This document shows, one piece after another, positions 1 to 6,846 of a stretch of 12,342 nt of DNA (its first letter is position 1; the number at the start of each line of letters is the position of its first letter). Location: contig JAJXVI010000019.1 of assembly GCA_021782195.1 (NCBI GenBank), positions 1 to 12,342 of the forward strand, given 5' to 3'. The position numbers were made by a program, and so were the translations under genes. The notes below the pieces were generated by a model, which saw nothing but the letters and a program-made list of their open reading frames with translations, ran no database searches and was not told the DNA's origin. This DNA comes from a bacterium (lineage in GTDB: Bacteria; Vulcanimicrobiota; Xenobia; RGZZ01).

Positions 1-1650
1 GATCGATGGATGAACGGTGTTCCCCTGGCGCCACCTTCAACTTTCAACCGTTTGATTTCACGCGCTTTCGAGTCGTTGATCCTGCAGATGATGGAGCTCA
101 AGCCAGAGGCCCGCCCGCCGTCCGCTCGGTCCGTGCTTGACCAGCTCGCAACGATTCGGCCTGTTGCCGACGCGTCGCTTTCACGCACGGCAGAGCCTTC
201 GTCAACGTCACTTTCTCCCCCGCAGCCCAGGAGACGTTTTCGATCGAGCGTAGCCGGCGTGAGCGGCGCGCCGGCTGAGGAACGCCTTCTGTCCGTAGCC
301 CCGGAGACCGTGCACGAAGCGTCGGAGGCTGCTCCGGGTCTGTACCCTTTCGTTGGAGCCGGTGTGGATTCCGGGCTGGTTGGTGGGGCGCCGGAGCGCG
401 CCGCAGAGCTTATCTCGGACGTTTCGCTCATGGCCGCCTCCACGCTGGCCGCGGAGCACGTTTCGACCCCGCTGTCTTCCCCCGCGGCTTCCGTCGCGCC
501 TTCTTCGCCTTTCGCGTCCCCCGCAGCTCCTTCGCCTGAGTCACGAGCGGACGCGCCTCCGGCGTATCCCGCCTGGGCGGTGGCGCCCCCCGCCGGGACA
601 TCGGGCGGAGGTGGGAACGTCGCGGTTCGAGCCGAGGAAGCTTCATTCGAAGTGGGGGGAGCCCCCTGGCGAACGACTCCCGTGCCACCGGATCCCGCCG
701 CAACGGTGACTGGAGAGGCAGCTTCCCTGGTGGTGTCGCCGCTGCAGCCACCCCCGCCGCCTGGTCAGGGAATTGCGACACCTCCTACCATCTTGAGACC
801 GCGTCGAAACGAGCGTCGCTCTCCGCTTGTCCCCCTGCTTGCAATCGTGGGAGCCGCAATTGTGCTGGGCGGGGTTCTGTTTGGAGCAGGAGTGATTCCG
901 GGGCTCCATTCGGGCGGCCTGCATCGAGGAGTTGCTTCGCAGGCTCCCTCGCACGGGACAGTCGTGGTTGTCGAGTCCGCCAGCGCGAGGACCACGCCAG
1001 GGGCAGGCGGCTCCGCCGTGGCAGGTTCCGGACAGCCTTCCTCCGTTGCGAGCGGCACGCGAACGCGGCTGGGGCTCACTTCGGTCCCGTCCGGCGCGGA
1101 TCTGTTCATTGATGGCCAGCAGGTCGGTGAAACCGCAACTCCGGCCCGCATGCTCACGGTGGCAGCCGGCAGCCATCGCGTTGTGGTGAAATCAAGAGGT
1201 TATCTGTCGTGGACGCGCACCATCACGGTAACCGCGCATCACGACATGGTCCTCAACGCCGTGCTCGTCAAAGCCGCAGTCTTGCGTATTACCGCCGTGC
1301 CGCACGCTGCCCACGTGACGTTTGACAGTCGATACATCGGCAACGCCCCCGTCACGCTCAGTGGATTGACCCCTGGGGATCATCGTTATCGCGTGGTGGC
1401 CGACGACTATGTCGCGAAGTCGGCCAGGATCGTTCTTGAGGCGGGCCAGGATATCCACGTCAACGTGGCTTTGCACAGGGTTGCACCGCCCCCTCCCCCG
1501 CGAGTGCCGTATCGTCCACCCGTCTACCGCCCTCCCGTCTATTATCCTCCGCCGCATTATCCTCCGCCGGTCCAGCATTCGCATCCGTCGCTGCCGCGTG
1601 CGACGCCAATCGGTAACCAGCCTTCCGCGCCGCGTGCTACCCCGCGATAG
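1..1650 (+). CDS. Ser/Thr protein kinase with PEGA repeats, 3' part only
   Basis: This is the C-terminal part of a transmembrane Hanks-type Ser/Thr kinase; the reading frame is open at the window edge, so the catalytic lobe lies outside. Residues are counted from the ATG at base 10. The segment LKPEARPPSARSVLDQL (about 30-46) is the typical end of a bacterial kinase domain (subdomain XI with its conserved Arg). A long Ala/Pro/Ser linker (about 52-268) follows, then a basic stretch and one membrane segment (about 272-296). Two tandem PEGA domains sit outside the membrane at about 353-421 (SVPSGADLFIDGQQVG) and 422-490 (AVPHAAHVTFDSRYIG). The tail (about 491-546) is rich in Tyr, Pro and His. 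The expected role is phospho-signalling with the PEGA part in the periplasm or at the envelope; the target is unknown. It converges on the CPBP protease gene with 86 bases between, where I see no clear terminator. The family call is firm, the ligand unknown. Confidence 0.9.
   Translation, partial: DRWMNGVPLAPPSTFNRLISRAFESLILQMMELKPEARPPSARSVLDQLATIRPVADASLSRTAEPSSTSLSPPQPRRRFRSSVAGVSGAPAEERLLSVAPETVHEASEAAPGLYPFVGAGVDSGLVGGAPERAAELISDVSLMAASTLAAEHVSTPLSSPAASVAPSSPFASPAAPSPESRADAPPAYPAWAVAPPAGTSGGGGNVAVRAEEASFEVGGAPWRTTPVPPDPAATVTGEAASLVVSPLQPPPPPGQGIATPPTILRPRRNERRSPLVPLLAIVGAAIVLGGVLFGAGVIPGLHSGGLHRGVASQAPSHGTVVVVESASARTTPGAGGSAVAGSGQPSSVASGTRTRLGLTSVPSGADLFIDGQQVGETATPARMLTVAAGSHRVVVKSRGYLSWTRTITVTAHHDMVLNAVLVKAAVLRITAVPHAAHVTFDSRYIGNAPVTLSGLTPGDHRYRVVADDYVAKSARIVLEAGQDIHVNVALHRVAPPPPPRVPYRPPVYRPPVYYPPPHYPPPVQHSHPSLPRATPIGNQPSAPRATPR
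1541..1569 (+). repeat. 15-base tandem repeat coding a Tyr/Pro-rich tail
   Basis: ATTATCCTCCGCCG occurs at 1541-1554 and again at 1556-1569, a period of 15 bases that keeps the frame. It encodes YYPPP-HYPPP at the end of the kinase. Upstream, YRPPV is also repeated, so the tail appears to have grown by in-frame duplication. Confidence 0.7.
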
Positions 1651-1736
1651 CGAAGACGGTTCATGGTCAGACGTGTTCGTCGACTCGTGTGGGCAGCTGA
1701 GCGTTCCTCGCGCGCCACTGCGCATGAGGGCGTCAA

Positions 1737-2429
1737 TCAGTGTTGCGTCCGGTTTGGCTTGTGAGGAGTGTCCTGTCTGAGATAGAGCAGGGTTGCAAGA
1801 TTGTGGGTCGCGTGACAGAGAATCGGGGCCCACAGGGTACCGGTCGCAATGAGAAGTGCGCCAAGTACGAGGCTCATCACGCCTGCCCACACACCCATGG
1901 CGAGAAGGTCGCGATGGCCTGTATGGAGCAGGCCGAAGATGATGCTTGACAGCCACAGGCCCAGCGCGGGTTGCAGCACACCTCGGAACAGGACTTCCTC
2001 TGCGACGCCCGAGCTCACTGCAAGGAAAAGCAGGTCGCGTGGCTCAAGTGCAGTTGCGAGGGGACGGAGCACCGTGGATACCACATCGTGCGGGTCCACG
2101 GTGCGCGAAGCGATGCGCAGCAGTCCCACCGACGCAAGCGTTGTCAACAGGCCACACGGGATGGCGATCAAGCCACCAGATGTCGGCACGAGGCTGTTCC
2201 ACCAGTGATGGCCCAGGAGCGCGCCTAGAAGGAATGCGCACGTGAGGGCAACCGACTCGATGAGGGTCAGCGTACCGAGCACGGCCCGCCTGTCGAACGT
2301 GCCTGCGCTGCTCCCCTCCTTGCCAGTTACCGGCGAGGAGGGGAGCGGCGTGCCCGTTTTGTTCGAGAAGTCGGCCATCAATTCTTGACGTCGTTCCGGG
2401 TTTCGTCCACGGTTCTGCGGGTCGGGCAT
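1737..2429 (-). CDS. CPBP-family intramembrane glutamic endopeptidase
   Basis: This 230-residue polytopic membrane protein belongs to the CPBP (CAAX protease and bacteriocin-processing, Abi) family, intramembrane proteases using a Glu/His site. All three family motifs are present: EEVLFRG (E144, E145, R149), FGLLH (F165, H169) and HATHN (H206, N210). Hydrophobic stretches lie at about 49-73, 84-106, 132-142, 152-168, 176-196 and 200-217. The first 45 residues are polar and Pro/Ser-rich. The ATG at 2429 is used, but no good ribosome binding site precedes it; an ATG at 2378 (MADFSNK) is a credible alternative. It lies 131 bases downstream of the esterase gene on the same strand, so co-transcription is possible. 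Relatives work in protein prenyl-tail processing, bacteriocin maturation or immunity; nothing nearby identifies the substrate. Confidence 0.88.
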   Translation of the reverse strand: MPDPQNRGRNPERRQELMADFSNKTGTPLPSSPVTGKEGSSAGTFDRRAVLGTLTLIESVALTCAFLLGALLGHHWWNSLVPTSGGLIAIPCGLLTTLASVGLLRIASRTVDPHDVVSTVLRPLATALEPRDLLFLAVSSGVAEEVLFRGVLQPALGLWLSSIIFGLLHTGHRDLLAMGVWAGVMSLVLGALLIATGTLWAPILCHATHNLATLLYLRQDTPHKPNRTQH

Positions 2430-2537
2430 CTACCGAACGCCGTGCGGTCGCGAAAAAGGACGAGCCGGAGAACTCTGGCCGACAGGCCCTGCGGATCTGT
2501 GTGGCGTGGCAGGGGGGGGCGCGGTCGGTCTCTTACC

Positions 2538-2548
2538 GGGGTGACCCC
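2538..2548. promoter_or_regulatory. Short palindrome between esterase and protease genes
   Basis: GGGGT-G-ACCCC is a perfect 5+1+5 inverted repeat 12 bases beyond the esterase stop codon on the minus strand. No T tract follows, so it is a poor intrinsic terminator. It may be chance in GC-rich DNA. Confidence 0.2.
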
Positions 2549-2560
2549 TTCGAGCATCAG

Positions 2561-3607
2561 TTACTCCGATACGAGCACTTTGCGCAGTGCCGGAAGAGAC
2601 ACGTCATAACGATAGGATGTTCCCCGATGACCGTCTTCGAATTCCTCGTAGCGGTGAGGAACTTTGAGTTGCAAGAGGCGTTGGTGAAAGAGTCGCCCCC
2701 CGAGGTGGAGGAAGTACTCGTCCGTGCTTCCGACATCAATGAACAGCACGCGAAGCGATCGCAGATCAGCGACATGGTGACCGCAAAGTCGAAGCGGGTC
2801 CTGTGTGAGCCAGTGAGCCCACACGTCGGGACGGAGCTCGCCGCTGACGGGGTCGAACGGCAGGAGGAAGCCCAGGCCGTCTCCTTCGCCGTCGCTGGCG
2901 GAGGCATAGGCTGCAGCGGAAGCGATGGTGTTGATGGCGTCGAAGTCAGCCTGGCGCAACCTGGGCTGCGACTCGAACTGTTCAAGGAATGCCGGGAGAG
3001 AACCGTGCCGAGCAATGCTTGACGCCGCGACGGGAAGCGTCGGAAAGTAGCAGTACTCGAAATAGATATCACCGGAGTGGCAGGCTACGGCGCAGAATAC
3101 ATCGGGACGGTCCATTCCAAGGCGGAGTGCCCCGTATCCACCGCTTGACTTTCCGACTACGGCCCGTGCGTCGCGGCACGGTATGGTCCTGAACTGCACG
3201 TCAATGTGCTGCACGGTTTCTTCCGCAACAAAGTCCTGGTAGCGGCCTGTCGCCGGCGAATTGATGTATTGACTTCCCCCGTAGCGCGTCATCCCGTCGG
3301 CCATGACCACGATGCTCTCTTCCATACGACCGGAATTGATCAATGCGTCGAGTTGCTCAGGCAGGGATCGAGATCGCCACTGTGTGTTCAGGTACGAAAG
3401 GCCGGTTCCGCTGTACCCGGCAAGCATGTAGATCGTCGGGTATCGCCGGTTGCACGTGTCGTAGGATGGCGGAAGATAGACAGGAACATTTCGTCGGACG
3501 GGGTCTTGAGGACGGTTGCCTGCCAGTACGCGACTGTCAAACGATTCGACCACGACGCGCCCTCCGCAGGTCTTGTCCGCGCGACGGGAGAGGGGGTTGG
3601 AGAGCAT
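2561..3607 (-). CDS. PF00756-type serine esterase (alpha/beta hydrolase)
   Basis: This 348-residue protein matches the putative esterase family that includes esterase D/S-formylglutathione hydrolase and antigen 85 proteins. The early segment VPVYLPPSYD...YPTIYMLAGYSG (about 41-66) is the usual beta-strand and oxyanion region. The nucleophile elbow is GKSSGG (G152-K-S154-S-G156). A likely acid is D296 in DVGSTDEYF, and H327 in EFEDGHRG completes a triad. There is no signal peptide, so a cytoplasmic enzyme is likely. The start is the ATG at 3607: GAAGGGA lies six bases upstream (3614-3620). A TTG five codons further upstream would fall within that site. Ester substrate cannot be told from sequence; enterochelin-esterase-like or formylglutathione-hydrolase-like activity are both possible. 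It is divergent from the large GAF-like gene. Confidence 0.88.
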   Translation of the reverse strand: MLSNPLSRRADKTCGGRVVVESFDSRVLAGNRPQDPVRRNVPVYLPPSYDTCNRRYPTIYMLAGYSGTGLSYLNTQWRSRSLPEQLDALINSGRMEESIVVMADGMTRYGGSQYINSPATGRYQDFVAEETVQHIDVQFRTIPCRDARAVVGKSSGGYGALRLGMDRPDVFCAVACHSGDIYFEYCYFPTLPVAASSIARHGSLPAFLEQFESQPRLRQADFDAINTIASAAAYASASDGEGDGLGFLLPFDPVSGELRPDVWAHWLTQDPLRLCGHHVADLRSLRVLFIDVGSTDEYFLHLGGRLFHQRLLQLKVPHRYEEFEDGHRGTSYRYDVSLPALRKVLVSE

Positions 3608-3613
3608 CGCGTG

Positions 3614-3620
3614 TCCCTTC
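3614..3620 (-). promoter_or_regulatory. Ribosome binding site of the esterase gene
   Basis: On the minus strand this reads GAAGGGA, six bases before the ATG at 3607. It decides the start against the upstream TTG at 3622, which would overlap it. Confidence 0.6.
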
Positions 3621-3677
3621 AAACGGAATCAAGACACATCTCAACAGGATTGGCTGGCAACGACTGAGGAAGGGGTT

Positions 3678-3690
3678 TGCAACCGTTGCA
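3678..3690. promoter_or_regulatory. Perfect 13-base palindrome, candidate operator
   Basis: TGCAAC-C-GTTGCA is a perfect inverted repeat with a one-base centre, 71 bases upstream of the esterase ATG in the divergent region. Its TGCAA...TTGCA half-sites resemble operators bound by LacI/PurR-type regulators. No regulator gene of that type is in the window, so the assignment rests on shape and position only. Confidence 0.35.
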
Positions 3691-4092
3691 CCCTGTGAGA
3701 TGCGTCTCTGTGGGCACCCTGACTCATGACAGCCGAAGCGGGCGCCTCTACGGGAACTTCGAGCACGTGGCTCGATGCACCAATCATATCCAACACTGAC
3801 CCTGGTGTCTTCGGTTGTGGGATGGATGTTGTTCTGCGCTTTCGCCCGGAGTTTCTTCATCCAGCCTCACCGTGTGTCGGGTTTGTGGAAGGCATCTTCT
3901 CCCGGTAGCGACTTCGTTCCTGGGAAGGGGAGTCGCTGGAGGTCGACAGGCGCAACCTGTTGCGTCACGCCTTCCGGGGACCTCTCCTTGATGCCGATGT
4001 CACCCCTCTGTGTTGCCCTGGTCGCAAGGCCGTGGCGACGCCTCTCGGGTTTGCTTCAAGGAAAGCGGCGTGGACCGGCAGAAACCATTCTC

Positions 4093-6630
4093 ATGCATGT
4101 ACCGCTTTGCACCACTCCGGATGCCCTGCCTCTTGGTCCAAGTTCCGAAGGAAGCGTCTGTTTTCGTCTTCGGAGCTGGTCGGATCAGGTGTCGTCGAGC
4201 GCACAGCGCCACTCCACCGAGGCGCTTGACTGGCGTCCGCCTACGCATCTTTGCTTCCGTCCGCTGATTCGCGTGTGGGAGGAGATGGCGGCCGGAAAAC
4301 GGTCGGGAAGTCGTCAGTCGGCGCGTGACATGCTTTCACGCGTTGCCCAATCGGAGCTGCTGACTCGCGGCACGCTTTCAAGTGACGCCGTTGCATCGCA
4401 GTGCGATCTGGTGGCCGATCTGCTCTCGATTGTCATCGCACCGGCCCTTTCGGACCGTCTTCTCATCGGCGTGTCGCCTCCGTTTCAACTGGGGACCGTG
4501 TCCGTGTCGACAGGGTGGCAGCGCGCATTTGTCGACTCCGGGCTGGAAGAAGCGCTCTGGGACCGAGTGCGGGAGCCGGCGACGTGTGGCTTGCTCGAGT
4601 TGTCGCTCTATCTCACGGTGGCGTCTCAGCTGTGTGGATTCAGCTCGTCGTGGATGCGCCGAATTCCCGTTGTCCTGGAAGGTTGTTCTGGAGAGTCGCG
4701 CCACTTCGAGCTTCGCCTTTCGTGTGACTTCGTAGAGGTGAAGGATCCGGAAGCGACGCTTTCGCGCCACGGCGTGGACCTTCTTGAGTTACGGCGCCAT
4801 TGGAGCGACCTCGACTACCTTCGAGCACGTTTTCCGCTGGATGCGCTCGAAATCACGGGATTTACCGTGGTGGAGGCTGTCGAGGTGTCGCACCAGCACG
4901 CCCGGAATCGCCTGCGTCAGACGCTTTCACTTCACGGTGCGCTGCTCGATCCGTCGTTGACCGCGCTTGTCGAGAGCCACATGCGTGATCTGCTGCAGAT
5001 TCCCGATCTCGCGGTCGGGGTTGTGGGTGCGGAGCGGCAGCGCTTCTACCTCTTCCACGCCGAATCTGACAACCTGGGGCACGCATTCGAGCCGCTCGTG
5101 AGTGACGAACTTTCCGCGGGACTCGCCGAACTGGCACGAACAGGAGAGTTCCTCTGTGTCGAGGACCTCCGGGAGTGTCCTCCCGGAGAACCTGCGCTCG
5201 CCCTTCTCCGCACGGAGAAGAGCCGGTCAATGCTGTGGGCTCCCCTGTTTGTCGCGGAAGGTGAGGATCAGGAACAACCCGGACGCCCGTGCTGTGCTGT
5301 GCCCGGAACGCCGGCCACCGGAGAGAGCCTGGGATTTGACGACCCCGAATCGCAGGGAGGGCGTTGCGTCGGGGTGCTACAACTCTCCTCGCCGACCCCC
5401 CGAGCGTTTGACGCTCGTACGGTGTTTGCGCTGCGTGGCTTGCGGGTGCACTTTGCCCAGGCGGTTCAACGTGCTTTTGAAAGGCTGGAAGAACGGGTTC
5501 AAGCGGTTATCAAGCATCAGTACACCTCGATTCACGAAGCCGTGGAATGGCGGTTCAGGGAAGCCGCGATGGCCTGCCTGTGCCAGCGGGGTCGAACGGC
5601 ACGCGTCGTGCCAGAGGAGATCGTATTCCCGGACGTGTTTCCGTTGTACGGGATCTCTGATGTTCGAGAGTCGTCAACCCTGCGCCGGCGGGCGATCCAG
5701 GCTGACCTGCTGACGCAGTTGCGCATGCTGGTGGAGATCATGGATCTTGGCGGCGCTGCCTCTCCGATGACCTGTCTCGAGTACCTTCGAAGTCTCCTGT
5801 ACGAGCGGATTGCACGAATCGAACCGGAACTGAGCGCGGGTGACGAGATCGGGATTGTGGAGTTTGTGCGGGGAGATGTGGAGTCGCTTTTCGGGACGCT
5901 TGAGGAAATGGGGGAGGAAGTGGCCCGGGCCATTCGGCGTTATCGAGCAGTGGTCGATTCCAGTCTCGGGATGGTGTATGCTCGTCGAAGGGAGTTTGAC
6001 GAGAGCGTGCGGATGCTCAACGAAGCAATTGCTCACTATCTGACCGATCGCCAGGCCCTTGCGCAGGCAGTCACGCCACACTATTTTGAACTCCACAAGA
6101 CCGACGGAGTGGATCACACCATGTATGCCGGACGCTCCATGCAAAAGGATGGTGGTTTTGACAGCTTTGCGCTCAACAACCTGCGATTGTGGCAACTTGT
6201 GACCATGTGCGGTGTGGCGCGCCTGACTCGGGAACTCCTCGACCGCCTGCCATCCCCGCTGCAGACGACGCACCTTGTTCTGGTACAGCACCTTCCGCTG
6301 TCCATCCGTTTTCATCCTGAGGAAAAGCAATTCTGCGTCGCCGGTGCCTACAACATTCGGTACGAGATCTTGAAGAAGCGTATCGACAAGGCCTCCATAC
6401 TCGCAACGGGTGAGCGATTGACCCAACCGGGGAAGCTGGCCGTGGTGTACTCGCAACCACGCGAAGCGCAGGAGTATCGGTCGTATCTGTCCTGGTTGGC
6501 TGACCGGGGGGAAGTGTCCGATTTCGTCGAGGATCTTGAACTGGAGGAACTTCCCGGTGTGCAGGGTCTGCGAGCACTGAGGGTTGATGTCTGCGACCTT
6601 ACGCAGGGGGGGGAGACGCAGAAATCTTGA
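4093..6630 (+). CDS. Large GAF-domain-like protein of unknown function
   Basis: This soluble protein of about 845 residues (from the ATG at 4093) has no signal peptide or membrane segment. The N-terminal region (about 50-280) includes FRPLIRVWEEM. A GAF-like region spans about 285-465: it starts near LLQIPDLAVGVVGAERQRFYLF and ends at VGVLQLSSPTPRAFDARTVFALRGL, interrupted at about 388-423 by a Gly/Pro-rich insert. A coupling segment VIKHQYTSIHEAVEWRF (472-488) is followed by FPDVFPLYGISDVRESSTL (512-530), a helical part (about 531-650), HYFELHKTDGVDHTMYAG (663-680) and GAYNIRYEILKKRIDKA (751-767). From memory, these blocks match a family of uncharacterised GAF proteins common in Bacteroidetes; that is recall, not a search. 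GAF domains usually bind small ligands, but no output domain (kinase, cyclase, DNA-binding) is recognisable. The start is uncertain: ATG 3775, ATG 4093 and GTG 4189 are all in frame, none with a strong ribosome binding site. A stem-loop overlaps its stop. Confidence 0.82.
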   Translation: MHVPLCTTPDALPLGPSSEGSVCFRLRSWSDQVSSSAQRHSTEALDWRPPTHLCFRPLIRVWEEMAAGKRSGSRQSARDMLSRVAQSELLTRGTLSSDAVASQCDLVADLLSIVIAPALSDRLLIGVSPPFQLGTVSVSTGWQRAFVDSGLEEALWDRVREPATCGLLELSLYLTVASQLCGFSSSWMRRIPVVLEGCSGESRHFELRLSCDFVEVKDPEATLSRHGVDLLELRRHWSDLDYLRARFPLDALEITGFTVVEAVEVSHQHARNRLRQTLSLHGALLDPSLTALVESHMRDLLQIPDLAVGVVGAERQRFYLFHAESDNLGHAFEPLVSDELSAGLAELARTGEFLCVEDLRECPPGEPALALLRTEKSRSMLWAPLFVAEGEDQEQPGRPCCAVPGTPATGESLGFDDPESQGGRCVGVLQLSSPTPRAFDARTVFALRGLRVHFAQAVQRAFERLEERVQAVIKHQYTSIHEAVEWRFREAAMACLCQRGRTARVVPEEIVFPDVFPLYGISDVRESSTLRRRAIQADLLTQLRMLVEIMDLGGAASPMTCLEYLRSLLYERIARIEPELSAGDEIGIVEFVRGDVESLFGTLEEMGEEVARAIRRYRAVVDSSLGMVYARRREFDESVRMLNEAIAHYLTDRQALAQAVTPHYFELHKTDGVDHTMYAGRSMQKDGGFDSFALNNLRLWQLVTMCGVARLTRELLDRLPSPLQTTHLVLVQHLPLSIRFHPEEKQFCVAGAYNIRYEILKKRIDKASILATGERLTQPGKLAVVYSQPREAQEYRSYLSWLADRGEVSDFVEDLELEELPGVQGLRALRVDVCDLTQGGETQKS

Positions 6631-6660
6631 TCCGACGCTTGCCCCGTTCGGATCGCTTTG
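6628..6660 (+). terminator. Possible intrinsic terminator over the stop codon
   Basis: GATCCGA (6629-6635) and TCGGATC (6648-6654) form a perfect 7-bp stem with a 12-base loop, extendable by a T-G pair. The stem begins inside the TGA stop of the GAF-like gene. Only a short CTTTG follows, so termination would be weak; it may instead affect mRNA stability. Confidence 0.35.
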
Positions 6661-6778
6661 AACGTGCGACGCAGCGCCTGGAACTGCGCGACCTTTACTT
6701 TACGCCTTTCCCGTACGTTGACCGGCGCCACCGCAAAGGTTGCCCCTTCGGCCTCGGTGGATTGTTAACATTTTGTTC

Positions 6779-6808
6779 TTGTTCGCTGGTCCGCCGTTGT
6801 GCGATCAT
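6779..6808 (+). promoter_or_regulatory. Possible promoter of the GH25 gene, extended -10
   Basis: TTGTTC (6779-6784), an 18-base spacer and GATCAT (6803-6808) preceded by TGC form a sigma-70-like pair with an extended -10. The -35 is weak. Initiation about 7 bases after the -10 would leave a leader of some 30 bases carrying the AGGAG at 6832-6836, which fits the start chosen at 6847. Confidence 0.3.
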
Positions 6809-6831
6809 GAAAACGTAAAATGGGTGTTACC

Positions 6832-6836
6832 AGGAG
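6832..6836 (+). promoter_or_regulatory. Ribosome binding site of the GH25 gene
   Basis: AGGAG lies ten bases before the ATG at 6847. The in-frame ATG at 6820 has no comparable site and would place this one inside the gene. Confidence 0.5.
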
Positions 6837-6846
6837 TACCATCATC

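Larger units (their letters stand above)
3608..4092. other. Divergent intergenic region without a convincing gene
   Basis: This stretch separates the divergent esterase and GAF-like genes. The GAF-like frame stays open back to an ATG at 3775, but residues coded before 4093 are rich in Trp, Arg, Cys and Ser, form no recognisable domain and look like read-through of non-coding DNA. The notable element is the palindrome at 3678-3690. I see no convincing sigma-70 promoter pair, tRNA or other RNA gene. Confidence 0.5.

Noticed and set aside
67..87. Missing kinase catalytic motifs suggesting a pseudokinase
   Set aside because: The gene is cut by the window edge; the catalytic lobe is simply outside.
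2511..2518. Run of eight Gs as a dispersed copy of the right-edge array
   Set aside because: Its flanks do not contain the GTCCGCGCTTTCGCT core; G or C runs of this length also occur inside genes here (for example near 6606 and 10766).
2501..3022. Plus-strand open frame across the esterase gene
   Set aside because: It is antisense to the esterase, whose catalytic motifs and ribosome binding site support the minus strand.
6627..6818. Small 63-residue open frame between the GAF-like and GH25 genes
   Set aside because: It starts with TTG over the previous stop, has no ribosome binding site, is rich in Arg and Cys and overlaps the putative stem-loop and promoter.
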